A stretch of DNA of 64,000 bases from CAIKBL01 sp964555355 (GTDB lineage Bacteria; Pseudomonadota; Gammaproteobacteria; Ga0077536). Below, in pieces: positions 16,412-26,002 of this stretch. The position numbers were made by a program, and so were the translations under genes. Within the stretch, counting starts at the first letter, position 1; each line of letters starts with the position of its first letter. The DNA lies in the NCBI GenBank assembly GCA_964555355.1, contig CAZKRY010000001.1, positions 62,001-126,000 of the forward strand, given 5' to 3'. The notes under the pieces were generated by a model. The model worked only from the letters and a program-made list of their open reading frames with translations, made no database searches and was not told the origin of the DNA.

Positions 16412-17730
16412 TGGATAAAAAAGAATTCGCGCGTCGGCGCAAACGGCTCATGGACGTGGTCAATCACGGCGGCATCGCCATCCAGCCAACCGCGCCTGAG
16501 CGCGTGCGCAATCGCGATGTGTTCTATCCGTTCCGTCCGGACAGCGATTTTCACTATCTGACGGGATTTCCGGAACCTGAAGCCGTGCTCGTGCTGGTGC
16601 CCGATCGCGCGCAAGGCGAGTGCATTCTGTTCTGCCGCGAGAAAGATCGCGATGCCGAAATCTGGCACGGGCGGCGCGCCGGGCTTGAAGGCGCGTGCGA
16701 AGAATACGGCGCGGATGACGCGTTTCCGATCTCGGATTTAGACGACATCCTGCCCGGGCTGCTCGAGAACAAAGAACGGATTTATTACACGATGGGCCGC
16801 TACCAGGATTTCGATCAGCGGTTGATCGGGTGGTTGAATCGCGTCTCGAGCAAGGGCCGGACCGGTGTGCATGCACCGGATCAGTTCAATTCGCTGGCGC
16901 ACTACGTGCACGAAATGCGTTTGTACAAAAGCCGCGAAGAAATCAAAACCATGCGCCGCGCGGCGCAAATCGCCGCGGGCGCGCACCGCCGCGCGATGGA
17001 AGTCTGTAGGCCAGGTATGCATGAGTATCAAATCGAAGCTGAACTCATGCACAGCTTCATGCAGCAAGGTGCGCGCGCGCCGGCCTATCCGTCGATCGTT
17101 GGCGGCGGCGCCAATAGCTGCATTCTGCATTACACCGAAAACAGCGATCCGTTGCGCGATGGCGATCTATTACTGATCGATGCCGGCGCCGAACTTGACA
17201 GCTATGCAAGCGATGTCACGCGAACCTTTCCCGTCAACGGCCGCTTCACGCCCGAACAGCGCGCGATTTATGAGATTGTGCTGGAAGCGCAATACGCGGC
17301 GATTGCGAAAGTCCAACCCGGTAACTCGTGGAACGATCCGCATGATGCGGCGGTGGACGTCATCACCAAGGGACTCGTCGATGTCGGCATTTTAAAAGGG
17401 CGCTGGAAAACGCTCAAGAAAGAAGAAGCTTATCGTCCGTATTACATGCACCGCACCGGACATTGGTTGGGCATGGATGTGCACGATGTCGGCGAGTACA
17501 AAGTGGGCGATGAATGGCGGACATTCGAACCCGGTATGGTCACCACCGTCGAGCCCGGCCTTTACCTTTCACCGTTGACCAAGGGACTTGCGAAGCGATG
17601 GTGGAATATTGGCATTCGCATCGAAGACGACATTTTGGTCACCGGCGACGGCCACGAGGTGTTAAGTGCCGGCGCACCAAAGTCGATCGACGAGATTGAG
17701 CTCACCATGCGGCAAGCCAGTGCCGCGTGA
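16411..17730 (+). CDS. pepP: Xaa-Pro aminopeptidase PepP
   Basis: The 439-residue protein has the creatinase-like N-terminal domain and the pita-bread metallopeptidase domain. Its dinuclear-metal ligands are visible: Asp in LLIDAGAELDSYASDVT, His in HRTGHWLGMDVHD, Glu in TTVEPGLYL and Glu in GIRIEDDILV. It removes an N-terminal residue preceding proline. Lengths match E. coli PepP (about 440). The start shares a base with the ygfB stop and the end overlaps ubiH by 11 bp, so the four genes are coupled. Confidence 0.97.
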   Translation: MDKKEFARRRKRLMDVVNHGGIAIQPTAPERVRNRDVFYPFRPDSDFHYLTGFPEPEAVLVLVPDRAQGECILFCREKDRDAEIWHGRRAGLEGACEEYGADDAFPISDLDDILPGLLENKERIYYTMGRYQDFDQRLIGWLNRVSSKGRTGVHAPDQFNSLAHYVHEMRLYKSREEIKTMRRAAQIAAGAHRRAMEVCRPGMHEYQIEAELMHSFMQQGARAPAYPSIVGGGANSCILHYTENSDPLRDGDLLLIDAGAELDSYASDVTRTFPVNGRFTPEQRAIYEIVLEAQYAAIAKVQPGNSWNDPHDAAVDVITKGLVDVGILKGRWKTLKKEEAYRPYYMHRTGHWLGMDVHDVGEYKVGDEWRTFEPGMVTTVEPGLYLSPLTKGLAKRWWNIGIRIEDDILVTGDGHEVLSAGAPKSIDEIELTMRQASAA

Positions 17731-18901
17731 TTACGACGTCGCCATTGTCGGCGCTGGTTTCGTAGGTGCCGCGCTCGCGCTCGGTCTCGCCCGCGCCGGC
17801 CTCGATATTTTGCTCATCGAGCGTCAGCCGGCGCCGGCTGGTCGCGGCGATGGCCGGGGTCTTGCGCTCAATCAACGCAGCCTCGCGCTGCTCACCCGGC
17901 TCAACGTGTGGCCGCGGCTCGCGCCACTTGCTTATCCGGTCAAGACCATCGAAGTAACTCAACGCGGCTATTTTGGTTCGCTACGACTTTCGCATCGGGA
18001 TCTAGCACTGCCGATGTTAGGAGCGGTGTGTCCGGCCGATGCGCTATTGGACGCGCTCGTGACCGAACTCCGCGGGCTGCCGCAAATAACATTGCAGTGG
18101 GCAACACGTCTCACCCAGGTGCACCAGGAAGCCGAGCAGGTGGCGCTGACATTAGCCGGCGCGCAAACGGGAACATACGCCGCTGCGTTGTTGATAGGTG
18201 CCGATGGTGCGGAATCGATGGTGCGCCAAGCGGTGGGCCTGACCGTCGCGCGGCGGGATTACGGTCAGACCGCGCTGGTCGCGAATTTAGAAGTCACGCA
18301 ACCGGCCCCACATACCGCCTTCGAGCGTTTTACCGAAGACGGTCCGATGGCCTTATTGCCGCAAGGTGGGCGTCGCTACGTCTTGGTGCGCGGCGCGCGC
18401 ACCGCTGACGCCGAACGTTTACTCGCCTTGCGTGATGAAGATTTTCTGCGCGACGCCGAGCAGCGTTTTGGTTCCGCGCTCGGTACCTTTAGCACGCTCG
18501 GGCCACGCCGTGCGTATCCCCTCGTTGGACAGCATGTCAACGCCGTGCACGCCGGGCGCACGCTGCTGCTCGGCAACGCCGCTAATACCGTGCACCCCAA
18601 TGCTGCACAAGGCTTGAACTTAGGCCTGCGCGATGTCGAAGTCGCGCTGGAAGAAATTCAAGCCGCGATGTCGCGTGGCGAGGATCTCGGCGCCACGACG
18701 CTGCTCGCGCGTTACGCCAAAGCGCGTGCCCCGGATCAACGCGCCACTCGCCTCGTCACCGATTGGCTCGCGCGCGGCTTTGCAATTAAAACGCCGCTGT
18801 TCGGCGCACTGCGCGCGGCGGGCATGCTGGCGGTTGCGCATACCCCAAGCGTAAAACGGTTGATGCTGCGTCAATTGGTCTTCGGATTTGGGGATTTTTG
18901 A
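17720..18901 (+). CDS. ubiH: UbiH-like FAD-dependent ubiquinone-biosynthesis hydroxylase
   Basis: The 393-residue protein starts at a GTG (17720), giving VPRDYDVAIVGAGFVGAALAL with the FAD-binding GxGxxG motif. Later it has LLIGADGAESMVRQ (the GD motif) and GNAANTVHPNAAQGLNLGLRDV, the second FAD motif. The usual GDAAH is changed to GNAAN here. UbiH hydroxylates C4 of the ubiquinone ring. A longer frame extends upstream inside pepP but has no plausible start. The gene is between pepP and a second paralogous hydroxylase, the standard order. Confidence 0.93.
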   Translation: MPRDYDVAIVGAGFVGAALALGLARAGLDILLIERQPAPAGRGDGRGLALNQRSLALLTRLNVWPRLAPLAYPVKTIEVTQRGYFGSLRLSHRDLALPMLGAVCPADALLDALVTELRGLPQITLQWATRLTQVHQEAEQVALTLAGAQTGTYAAALLIGADGAESMVRQAVGLTVARRDYGQTALVANLEVTQPAPHTAFERFTEDGPMALLPQGGRRYVLVRGARTADAERLLALRDEDFLRDAEQRFGSALGTFSTLGPRRAYPLVGQHVNAVHAGRTLLLGNAANTVHPNAAQGLNLGLRDVEVALEEIQAAMSRGEDLGATTLLARYAKARAPDQRATRLVTDWLARGFAIKTPLFGALRAAGMLAVAHTPSVKRLMLRQLVFGFGDF

Positions 18902-20119
18902 ATGAGCCTGCGTCCGCTTAACCCTGACGTGGCCGTAGTCGGCAGCGGGGTCGTTGGTATGGTCACCGCCGTGCTGCTCGCCAAAGCAGGCGTTGAGGTG
19001 TTGTTGATCGATCCCGTCACCCCGGTCCCCGTACGTGATGAGCCGTATGACTTGAGAAGCCTCGCGCTCACGCCGGCGTCGGTCCGGATCCTAACCGCCG
19101 CCGGTATTTGGCCGTTGCTCGAGGCGGCCAGGGTCGGCTGCTTCAAGGCCATCGAAATTTGGGAGGAGCACGGTGACGCGACGGTTCATTTCACGCCGCC
19201 GCCGTACGCCGCCGTGCCGCTCGCCTACTTGGTCGAACAAGCCAATTTACTGCAAGCTTGTCAGCGCGCGCTCGCGCTTCACGCGCACATCGCGGACGTC
19301 GGTTGCCAGGTGACGGCACTCGCGATGGAAACGACGCATGCCAATCTTCGTCTCAGCGATGGGCGTAAAGTTCGTGCCGCGGCGGTACTTGCCTGCGATG
19401 GCGCCGGCTCGCCGTTGCGGAAAATGGCGGGTATTGCGTGCGACATTCATGATTATCAACAACACGCGGTTATCGCGAATGTCGACACGGAACAACCGCA
19501 CGCGGAAGTCGCACGCCAGCGCTTTTTGGATAACGGGCCGTTGGCATTACTGCCGCTGCCGCCGGCGCATTTGTCTGCCATCGTGTGGACCATGACGCCG
19601 CAAGAAGCCCAAGCCTGCATGACGGAGACGGATGATGCGTTTCGCGCGCGGCTCGAGCGAGCGTCCGGGCAACGCCTCGGCGCGGTAAACACCACCACGC
19701 GCCGGCTTGCCTTTCCATTGCGGCGCCAACAAGCGGCGACTTATGCGCAAGAAAGGCTCGCGCTCCTTGGCGATGCCGCGCATGTGGTGCATCCGCTCGC
19801 CGGGCAGGGACTAAATCTCGGGTTGCTCGACGCCGCGGCGATGCATGAGAGTTTGCTGGCCCGCCGGATCGCACTCGGCCATCCGCAATCGGCCCTGCAA
19901 CGCTATGCGCGCATCCGCCGAGCCGCCGCGTGCCCGATGCTTGCCCTCACGCACGAATTGAATCGCGCGTTTCGCAATACCTGGCCTGGGATCGTTAACC
20001 TACGCCAGCAAGGATTGCGACTCGCCGAACGCTGTACGCCGCTCAAGCGCTTCATGATGGAACACGCGATGGGCGAGCGGGGTGATTTGCCGACGCTCGC
20101 GCGTATGGGCATTGATTAG
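18902..20119 (+). CDS. ubiI: UbiI/VisC-like FAD-dependent hydroxylase
   Basis: The 405-residue protein is a UbiH/UbiF/VisC-family flavin monooxygenase with PDVAVVGSGVVGMVTAVLLAKAGVEVLLID at the N-terminus, an EEHGDATVHF strand and LALLGDAAHVVHPLAGQGLNLGLLDA, a canonical second FAD motif. By position after ubiH it should be UbiI, which adds the C5 hydroxyl of the ubiquinone ring. The paralogues UbiF/UbiL cannot be excluded by sequence alone. It starts immediately after the ubiH stop (no gap). Confidence 0.9.
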   Translation: MSLRPLNPDVAVVGSGVVGMVTAVLLAKAGVEVLLIDPVTPVPVRDEPYDLRSLALTPASVRILTAAGIWPLLEAARVGCFKAIEIWEEHGDATVHFTPPPYAAVPLAYLVEQANLLQACQRALALHAHIADVGCQVTALAMETTHANLRLSDGRKVRAAAVLACDGAGSPLRKMAGIACDIHDYQQHAVIANVDTEQPHAEVARQRFLDNGPLALLPLPPAHLSAIVWTMTPQEAQACMTETDDAFRARLERASGQRLGAVNTTTRRLAFPLRRQQAATYAQERLALLGDAAHVVHPLAGQGLNLGLLDAAAMHESLLARRIALGHPQSALQRYARIRRAAACPMLALTHELNRAFRNTWPGIVNLRQQGLRLAERCTPLKRFMMEHAMGERGDLPTLARMGID

Positions 20120-20147
20120 AATGGCGTTACCTAATAAAGGCGCGCGC

Positions 20148-21053
20148 ATGAAACTGAGTGACGAGTTACTGAATTCGAGCTTGTTTGAGACCAACCTCAA
20201 GAGCTTGCCGCTGCTCGCACGTGGAAAAGTCAGGGATATTTATGCGGTTGGCACTGAGCATTTGTTGTTGGTGGCGACGGATCGGTTATCGGCCTTTGAT
20301 GTCGTGATGCCGGATCCAATTCCAGGTAAAGGCGCCGTGTTAACTGCGGTGTCGAACTTTTGGTTCGAACGTTTTGCCGAGCGCACGCCGAATCATTTGG
20401 CGACACTCTCACTCGAGCAAGCGCTCCCGGATCCCGCCGAACGAAAACTCGTGGCCGGGCGCGCGGTGGTAGTGCGCCGGCTGCAACCGTTGCCGATCGA
20501 AGCGGTGGTGCGCGGCTATCTCATCGGCTCAGGTTGGAAGGAATATCGCGAGCACGGCACCGTTTGCGGAATTGTATTGCAGCGGGATATTCCACTTGCC
20601 GGTCAATTACCGGAGCCCATTTTCACGCCCGCAACCAAAGCCGCCACCGGCCAGCACGATGAGAACATCGATTTCTCGACCACGGTCGATCTGATCGGCC
20701 GCATGCGCGCTGAAGAAGTACGTTCGCGCGCGTTGATGCTGTATCGCGAAGCGGCGGCCTATGCGCTTACTCGCGGCATCATCATCGCCGATACCAAATT
20801 TGAATTCGGCATCGATGCCGCCGGCGAGATCGCGTTGATAGACGAAGCGCTGACCCCGGATTCATCGCGCTTTTGGCCGGCGGACGAATACGAGGCGGGC
20901 ACTAACCCACCGAGCTTCGACAAACAATTTGTCCGTGACTACTTAGAGACACTGCACTGGGATAAACGACCACCCGGGCCGCGCCTACCGCCGCAGGTGA
21001 TCGCGCAAACTGCCGAAAAATATCGGGAAGCGTTGACGCGTTTGACGAAATGA
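20148..21053 (+). CDS. purC: Phosphoribosylaminoimidazole-succinocarboxamide synthase
   Basis: The 301-residue protein is the long form of SAICAR synthetase: ARGKVRDIYAVGTEHLLLVATDRLSAFDVVM, then PIEAVVRGYLIGSGWKEY, and IADTKFEFGIDAAGEIALIDEALTPDSSRFWP, the ATP/Mg site. It joins aspartate to CAIR in purine synthesis. I take the ATG at 20148, which has an AAAGG box upstream. An ATG at 20121 would add nine residues. It is 28 bp after ubiI and is probably the last gene of the operon, ending directly in a REP-like repeat. Confidence 0.95.
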   Translation: MKLSDELLNSSLFETNLKSLPLLARGKVRDIYAVGTEHLLLVATDRLSAFDVVMPDPIPGKGAVLTAVSNFWFERFAERTPNHLATLSLEQALPDPAERKLVAGRAVVVRRLQPLPIEAVVRGYLIGSGWKEYREHGTVCGIVLQRDIPLAGQLPEPIFTPATKAATGQHDENIDFSTTVDLIGRMRAEEVRSRALMLYREAAAYALTRGIIIADTKFEFGIDAAGEIALIDEALTPDSSRFWPADEYEAGTNPPSFDKQFVRDYLETLHWDKRPPGPRLPPQVIAQTAEKYREALTRLTK

Positions 21054-21160
21054 AGACCCTCACGCCTACCCTCTCCCGCACGCGGGAGAGGGTGATAAAG
21101 AGTACCTCTCCCACCGGGAGTGGTCGGCGCGGAGCGCCGGGTGAGGGGCAGCGTTTCCAC
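21054..21160. repeat. REP-like extragenic palindrome, copy 2 (two-unit form)
   Basis: Immediately after purC, GAAGACCCTCACG leads into the palindrome ACCCTCTCCCGC (21068-21079) / GCGGGAGAGGGT (21082-21093). A second unit follows: CTCTCCCACCGGGAG and GGTCGGCGCGGAGCGCCGGG, then GTGAGGGGCAGCG. The second unit is shared with copies at 56.37 and 60.6 kb. It lies between convergent genes (purC and copD). Confidence 0.85.
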
Positions 21161-21180
21161 CGACGCTGCACTAAGCCCCT

Positions 21181-22815
21181 TTAGCTCTCGCGATAAAACA
21201 ACAGCGTCAAGCCGGTTGCCACAAAGGCCAATGGCCACACCCACGCCGCGTGCTCTTTAATAGGCGACGGTGCGCGCAGCTCGAGCCAGCGAGCGCAGCC
21301 GGCCGTGATGGCGAAGAGTCCGATGGGGATATGACTCATCTCAATTAACAAGGCCTCCTGAATGTTTTCGAGTACATGAGAGTGCGTCAACATTAAGATC
21401 CCACCCAACACATTCGACACCGGAAACACATACATCGCCGCGGTGTCGGCGAGATTGCCGACGCGCACGCGCCACTCAAACAGGCCAAATACGATGACCA
21501 GCAATGTCATCAGCCGGTGCTGCACGACGCCGGGTTCGCGGAAGGCTTCAAAAAAACCGATCGATCCGAGTGGCCACGACTCGGGATCCGCGCGGATCGC
21601 GATGAAGAATCCGAGGGCGACGAATACCATCGGCCAATGCTGCGCGAAGCGGCAAGAAGGATGGCGCGCGAGCAACGCGAGAAGGCCGATCGCGAGCACA
21701 AACACGCCCGCCCAATTGTGATTGAATTCCGACCACGCCATGTCCGCGGCCCCCCGCGGATACAAAATGCCGGCGCCCGGCACAAACGCGCGCGGCGCTT
21801 CCTCACGCGCGGCGAACGCTGAGGCATTCAGCTTGGCCTGCTCGGTTTCATACCAAAGTTCGGCGTGATCCGGACTTTTGAGCTGCGGCATTTTCGGCGT
21901 TAACACGCGCTCCACAATCAGATGCCACGGCACGCGATCGTTCGGCAAGTCGACGGCTGGCGGTAGGGAAGTCAACGAGCCGGCGACAAAAAAAAGCCCC
22001 ACGCCTATCGCCAGTTCAACTTCGACAAACCGCTGCGTGCGTGAGCTCGCGGCGCCCACCGTGCGGAGATTGCGCACCGCGAAATAATTCGCGGCGCCAA
22101 ATGCGAGCAGGGTAAAGAACATCACGGCCTTGGTCATCGTCATTAATCCATAAGCCGTGCCATAGGCGGCCGCCGGCACGCCGAGATAGGCGATGTACTT
22201 GGCAACCGCGGTCGCGGCGATGACGAGCACCGATCCCACGCACACATGCGAGAAGCGTTGCGCCAACGGCGCGTGTACGGCTACCGGCAACTGCAACGTG
22301 GCGAGAAAGTACGGCAGCCCACCGATCCACGCAGCACCCGCAAGCTGATGCAGCGCCGATACACCGATGAGCCAGGCGCGCGCGTCGATCCGGCCGGTGG
22401 CGTGCGTGGTGGCAACCAAGCTCGCGAGTAAAACAACCGCCGCGAGCCACTCGAACAGTGGTCGATGGCGATACGCCCCGAAGCCAAGCCAACCCGCGGC
22501 AAGCACACTCGCAATGCCGGCAAGCGCAAACGGCGCCGTCAGCGCGTGACCTAGAGGCACTCCAACCTGAGTCAACAGCACCGTGACATCGAGTCCTTTA
22601 CCGGTCAGTGTGACCAGCAACAGCGCCAACGACGAATACTTGAGGATCCGAGAGGAGGCTACCCACGCCGGTGTGACCGGCGCACCGGTGGAGAGCGGTC
22701 CGGCGAGAACCATGGCGCGAAAAATAACGCCGCCGATCGCGATCGCGGCGAGCCCGAGCGCGAAGCCGCGTGCCAGCACACTCAAGAAACCGAACAAGTC
22801 GACTAGCAACGACAT
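21181..22815 (-). CDS. copD: CopD-family copper-import/resistance membrane protein
   Basis: From the ATG at 22815 the 544-residue protein is a polytopic membrane protein with roughly 12-13 helices. The N-terminal portion resembles the CopD domain: LVDLFGFLSVLARGFALGLAAIAIGGVIFRAM, HATGRIDARAWLIGVSALHQLAGAAWIGGL with conserved His residues, and TMTKAVMFFTLLAFGAANYFAVRNL. The C-terminal 200 residues form an extra membrane section beginning around EFNHNWAGVFVLAIG. CopD with CopC is implicated in periplasm-to-cytoplasm copper transfer. An in-frame N-terminal extension overlaps copC and is rejected. Confidence 0.88.
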   Translation of the reverse strand: MSLLVDLFGFLSVLARGFALGLAAIAIGGVIFRAMVLAGPLSTGAPVTPAWVASSRILKYSSLALLLVTLTGKGLDVTVLLTQVGVPLGHALTAPFALAGIASVLAAGWLGFGAYRHRPLFEWLAAVVLLASLVATTHATGRIDARAWLIGVSALHQLAGAAWIGGLPYFLATLQLPVAVHAPLAQRFSHVCVGSVLVIAATAVAKYIAYLGVPAAAYGTAYGLMTMTKAVMFFTLLAFGAANYFAVRNLRTVGAASSRTQRFVEVELAIGVGLFFVAGSLTSLPPAVDLPNDRVPWHLIVERVLTPKMPQLKSPDHAELWYETEQAKLNASAFAAREEAPRAFVPGAGILYPRGAADMAWSEFNHNWAGVFVLAIGLLALLARHPSCRFAQHWPMVFVALGFFIAIRADPESWPLGSIGFFEAFREPGVVQHRLMTLLVIVFGLFEWRVRVGNLADTAAMYVFPVSNVLGGILMLTHSHVLENIQEALLIEMSHIPIGLFAITAGCARWLELRAPSPIKEHAAWVWPLAFVATGLTLLFYRES

Positions 22816-22822
22816 AAGAACT

Positions 22823-23182
22823 TTACGGCTGCACCTTAAAGTTAAGGCGCCCACGCGTAATGTGACCGTCGGCGCTAAGCACGAACCATTCGAGACGATA
22901 CTCACCCGGCGCGACGCCGCGCGCGGTGGCGCGCAAGACGTGTTTGGCCGACGCGGACTCAAGCGCCAACTCACGTATATTCCCCGCAGGGTCCTGCAAC
23001 GTGAGCTTGGATCTGGAGGCATCGATACGGCTGTTAAACTCGAGCACGATCGGAACATCGCCAGCCGCTACACTCGCGTGCGCGCGTGGGGAGGCGGTGA
23101 CCACAATCGCGTGAGCAAGGGCGAAATCGTGCCACTGCGCAAGCAACAAAATCATGAACCAAGAAAACAAGCGGTTGCGCAT
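22823..23182 (-). CDS. copC: CopC-type periplasmic copper-binding protein
   Basis: The 119-residue precursor has a signal peptide ending ALA at residue 23. The mature chain starts with H24, the N-terminal copper ligand of the CopC family. D105 and H107 in SADGHITRG complete the Cu(II) site (His, Asp, His pattern). The beta-sandwich strands VVTASPRAHASV and VLEFNSRIDASRSKLTLQD also match. No Met-rich Cu(I) site is evident. The gene precedes copD by 7 bp and follows the HpnN-like exporter by 7 bp, so all three probably share a transcript. Confidence 0.9.
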   Translation of the reverse strand: MRNRLFSWFMILLLAQWHDFALAHAIVVTASPRAHASVAAGDVPIVLEFNSRIDASRSKLTLQDPAGNIRELALESASAKHVLRATARGVAPGEYRLEWFVLSADGHITRGRLNFKVQP

Positions 23183-23189
23183 TTGGAGC

Positions 23190-25808
23190 CTATCCGCGTT
23201 TAGGTTGTTCCAAGCTCGCCATCAACGCGGGCAATACCACCAACGCGCTCACGATCGCGTAGCTCAACGACACACTGATTAATATCCCCATGCCGGCCAT
23301 GCCCGGATGCTTCGAAAAACCTAACACGCCGAATGAAGCAATCGCGGTGAGCCCACTGAACAGGATCGCGCGTGGCGTGCTGCTGCGAAGCAGACCATCG
23401 ATACTCTCGCTGCCATGCTTGCGCACGACAAGATACGCGCCATAGGCATTATTGAGTCCGATCAAAAGCGGCAAGGCGATGATATTGGCGAAATTGAACG
23501 GTACGTTGGTTAGCACGGAAGTGGCAACGGTCAGCAACCCGGCGAGTACCAATGGCGCGGCGACCAGCAACGCATCGACCACGCCGTGCAAGACAACGAT
23601 GTGCAGAATGATGGTAAGCGCAAGCGCCCAAAGCGAGGCTTGGATGCACGCGTCGATCACCGCGTGACTGCCTTCCACCAATTCGACCGGGGCATCGGTG
23701 GCCTGCGGCGCCACGCGCTGCACGGCGCTGACAAATTGGCGCATGGCCGCGTTGTCATTCAGATCAGCCTTGGGGTTCACCTGTACTCTGGCGAGTTGGT
23801 TTCGCCCGACCCATTCGTCGTGTAGCGCATCCGGCAGCGATTCGAGCGACACCTCGCTCGCCTGCAGCAATTGATTGATCTGCGCGAGTAGCCGATTTAG
23901 GTCGCCAACCAAAATCGCCCGTAGTTGCGGTAACAACGTCGTGAATTCCGCTTCACGCGCGACGACTTTTAATAGTGCTTCCCGTAAGCGGCGAGCCGGC
24001 GCCGACAGCTCACTCGACGGCGAACGCTCGACGGTCTGCGCGAGCGCGTCGACCAACGCGCGCAAACTGCGTGCCTCCGCGTCGATATTCGCACGCGTCT
24101 CGGGTGGCGCGTCCAGCGCACCGGCCAAAGCCAGTTGCAAGCCTTCGATTACTTCGAGCTTCTCCGGTTGGTCAGCCGGAACGAAGCTTGACAACGTGAT
24201 CGCAGACGCAACTTCCGGCAATGCTTTTAGTTTCGCGGCGAGCGCGTCGGCGTCCGCCAGGGAAGGCGCCAACACCTGAATCGTGTAGGGCGAACTCGCG
24301 GGGTCCATCGCCAGCGCGCGAAAGGCGGCGACGCCTTCGGTGTTACCGTCTTTGAGATTGAGCGGATTCAAATCAAAACGTGCACGCGGCAACAACATGA
24401 GGCAAAACACCGCGAGTACGCATGAGACGATCAACACCGCTCGCCGAAATCGCACGAGTCCAAAATCAAATACGCGCGCCGCGCGCACGCCGCGCGCAGC
24501 TGGTTGCGGGCAGAGGCGCAACAGCGCGGGGAGTACGGTGATATTTGCAAACCACGCTACTCCCATGCTGAATCCGGAGATGACACCGAGCTGGGCGAGA
24601 CCGCGATAACTGGTAGGGACAAACGCGAAAAAGCAAATCGCAGCTCCCACCGCGGCAAGCGCGAGCGCCCCACCCGCGGTATGCGCCGCGTTCAGCAGCG
24701 CGGGCGTGCGTGACGTGCCGCGGTCGATTTCTTCCAAATACCGCATCGTGTATTGAATGCCGAAATCGACCCCCATGCCGATAAAAAGCACGGCGAACGA
24801 GACCGAGATGATATTGAGCGCACCAACCGCGGCCGTCGCAAAGGCCGCGGTCCAAACCAGGCCGCAGGCGAGTGTTATCAACACCGCGCCCGCTGCGCTT
24901 AACGTTCGCACGCCCAATAGCAGCAAGACCGAGACACAGCCAAACGACAATAACGTCGTCAACTTGGCGTCTTCGGCGACGGTGACTAGCTCATCACTGT
25001 CCATGACGGCACTACCGGTCAGCCGAATCGTCGCGTCATCGATCGTCTGACGATAATCGTCTAAGAGCGCGCGAAGCCGCCGCACGGCGGGTGCCGCGGG
25101 CTGAAAATCCGTGGTGTCGAGCACAGGCTCGACCAGGATAAAAGCTCTCGCAAGACCGCTAGGTGCTACATCTCGCGCCATTAGCTCATCGCGCCAATGT
25201 AGCGGCTCGGCTCGCCCTTGCAGCGCCCGTTGCGTGGCACTCGCCACGCGTTCATACATTTGCGCGAGCATGCGTTGTTGTTCGGGGTCATCCGCATTCG
25301 TGGCGCCGCGCGTTAACGTATCAAAGAGACCCCGCAGACTGCGATCTTGCGCCAACGTCCCGAGCAATGGCGCGGCGGCGTTCAGGCGTTCGTCGAGGTC
25401 CCATAACCGATCGCGGTCGAGATAGAGCAGACCGTTAGTTCTAAAAAATTCGTCGGCACCCGGCCGCACCACCACGCGAGCGATATCGGTGTGTGCGCGC
25501 AAACGATCAGCCAATGCATCGGCGAGATCGTCCGCGCTGGTTTGCCGCGCGGCTTCGATGAAGATGACGATATCGCCCGGCAGATCCGGAAACGCGGCGC
25601 GAAATTCCCGATGCGCCTGACGATGCGGCAGTTTGGGGTCGAGCATGTTGGCGGTATCGGTATCGATCGCGAGATTCGCGCGCGTGTAATGGAGGGCAGC
25701 GGCGGTGGCGATCGCTGCCAGCAGAAGCGTGAACCAAGCCTGACGAATGGCGAGCGCCACTATCGCGGCGGTCAATCGGCCCGGTAAGGCGCGTAGCGCT
25801 TTTTGCAT
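23190..25808 (-). CDS. HpnN-like RND-superfamily (MMPL) transporter
   Basis: The 872-residue protein has two repeats of a hydrophobic cluster and a large periplasmic loop, characteristic of RND. The N-terminus has TNLAIDTDTANMLDPKLPHRQAHREFRAAFP-like text and the Asp-containing helix VLFIGMGVDFGIQYTMRYLEEI. The set resembles the hopanoid transporter HpnN. No squalene or hopanoid genes are seen in this window, so the cargo may differ. I start at the ATG at 25808. An in-frame GTG start at 25862 would add 18 residues. Downstream copC and copD are transcribed in the same direction. Confidence 0.87.
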   Translation of the reverse strand: MQKALRALPGRLTAAIVALAIRQAWFTLLLAAIATAAALHYTRANLAIDTDTANMLDPKLPHRQAHREFRAAFPDLPGDIVIFIEAARQTSADDLADALADRLRAHTDIARVVVRPGADEFFRTNGLLYLDRDRLWDLDERLNAAAPLLGTLAQDRSLRGLFDTLTRGATNADDPEQQRMLAQMYERVASATQRALQGRAEPLHWRDELMARDVAPSGLARAFILVEPVLDTTDFQPAAPAVRRLRALLDDYRQTIDDATIRLTGSAVMDSDELVTVAEDAKLTTLLSFGCVSVLLLLGVRTLSAAGAVLITLACGLVWTAAFATAAVGALNIISVSFAVLFIGMGVDFGIQYTMRYLEEIDRGTSRTPALLNAAHTAGGALALAAVGAAICFFAFVPTSYRGLAQLGVISGFSMGVAWFANITVLPALLRLCPQPAARGVRAARVFDFGLVRFRRAVLIVSCVLAVFCLMLLPRARFDLNPLNLKDGNTEGVAAFRALAMDPASSPYTIQVLAPSLADADALAAKLKALPEVASAITLSSFVPADQPEKLEVIEGLQLALAGALDAPPETRANIDAEARSLRALVDALAQTVERSPSSELSAPARRLREALLKVVAREAEFTTLLPQLRAILVGDLNRLLAQINQLLQASEVSLESLPDALHDEWVGRNQLARVQVNPKADLNDNAAMRQFVSAVQRVAPQATDAPVELVEGSHAVIDACIQASLWALALTIILHIVVLHGVVDALLVAAPLVLAGLLTVATSVLTNVPFNFANIIALPLLIGLNNAYGAYLVVRKHGSESIDGLLRSSTPRAILFSGLTAIASFGVLGFSKHPGMAGMGILISVSLSYAIVSALVVLPALMASLEQPKRG

Positions 25809-26002
25809 GCGAGGAGTCTTTGTGTATCGCGCGGGTAACGGGTGCAGCTGGAGGCGCGCCACAGCATACGCAATTTGATGCGCAATTTCAGCACAGACGA
25901 AGATTCATCCGCGTCGCGGCATCACAACCGTGGAGGTCTTACGCCGCGCACCGCGCAATGCTCTAATGCACGGTAGTAGCGCTGACCAAGGCGGGAGTTC
26001 GA

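Noticed and set aside
16460..17130. Long opposite-strand frames in pepP, such as 16460-16876 and 16738-17130
   Set aside because: They are shadows of pepP, which has clear metallopeptidase motifs and coherent codon use.
23875..24279. Plus-strand frames inside the HpnN-like gene
   Set aside because: Low-complexity Ser/Arg-rich text typical of antisense GC-rich frames; the minus-strand transporter is clearly the real gene.
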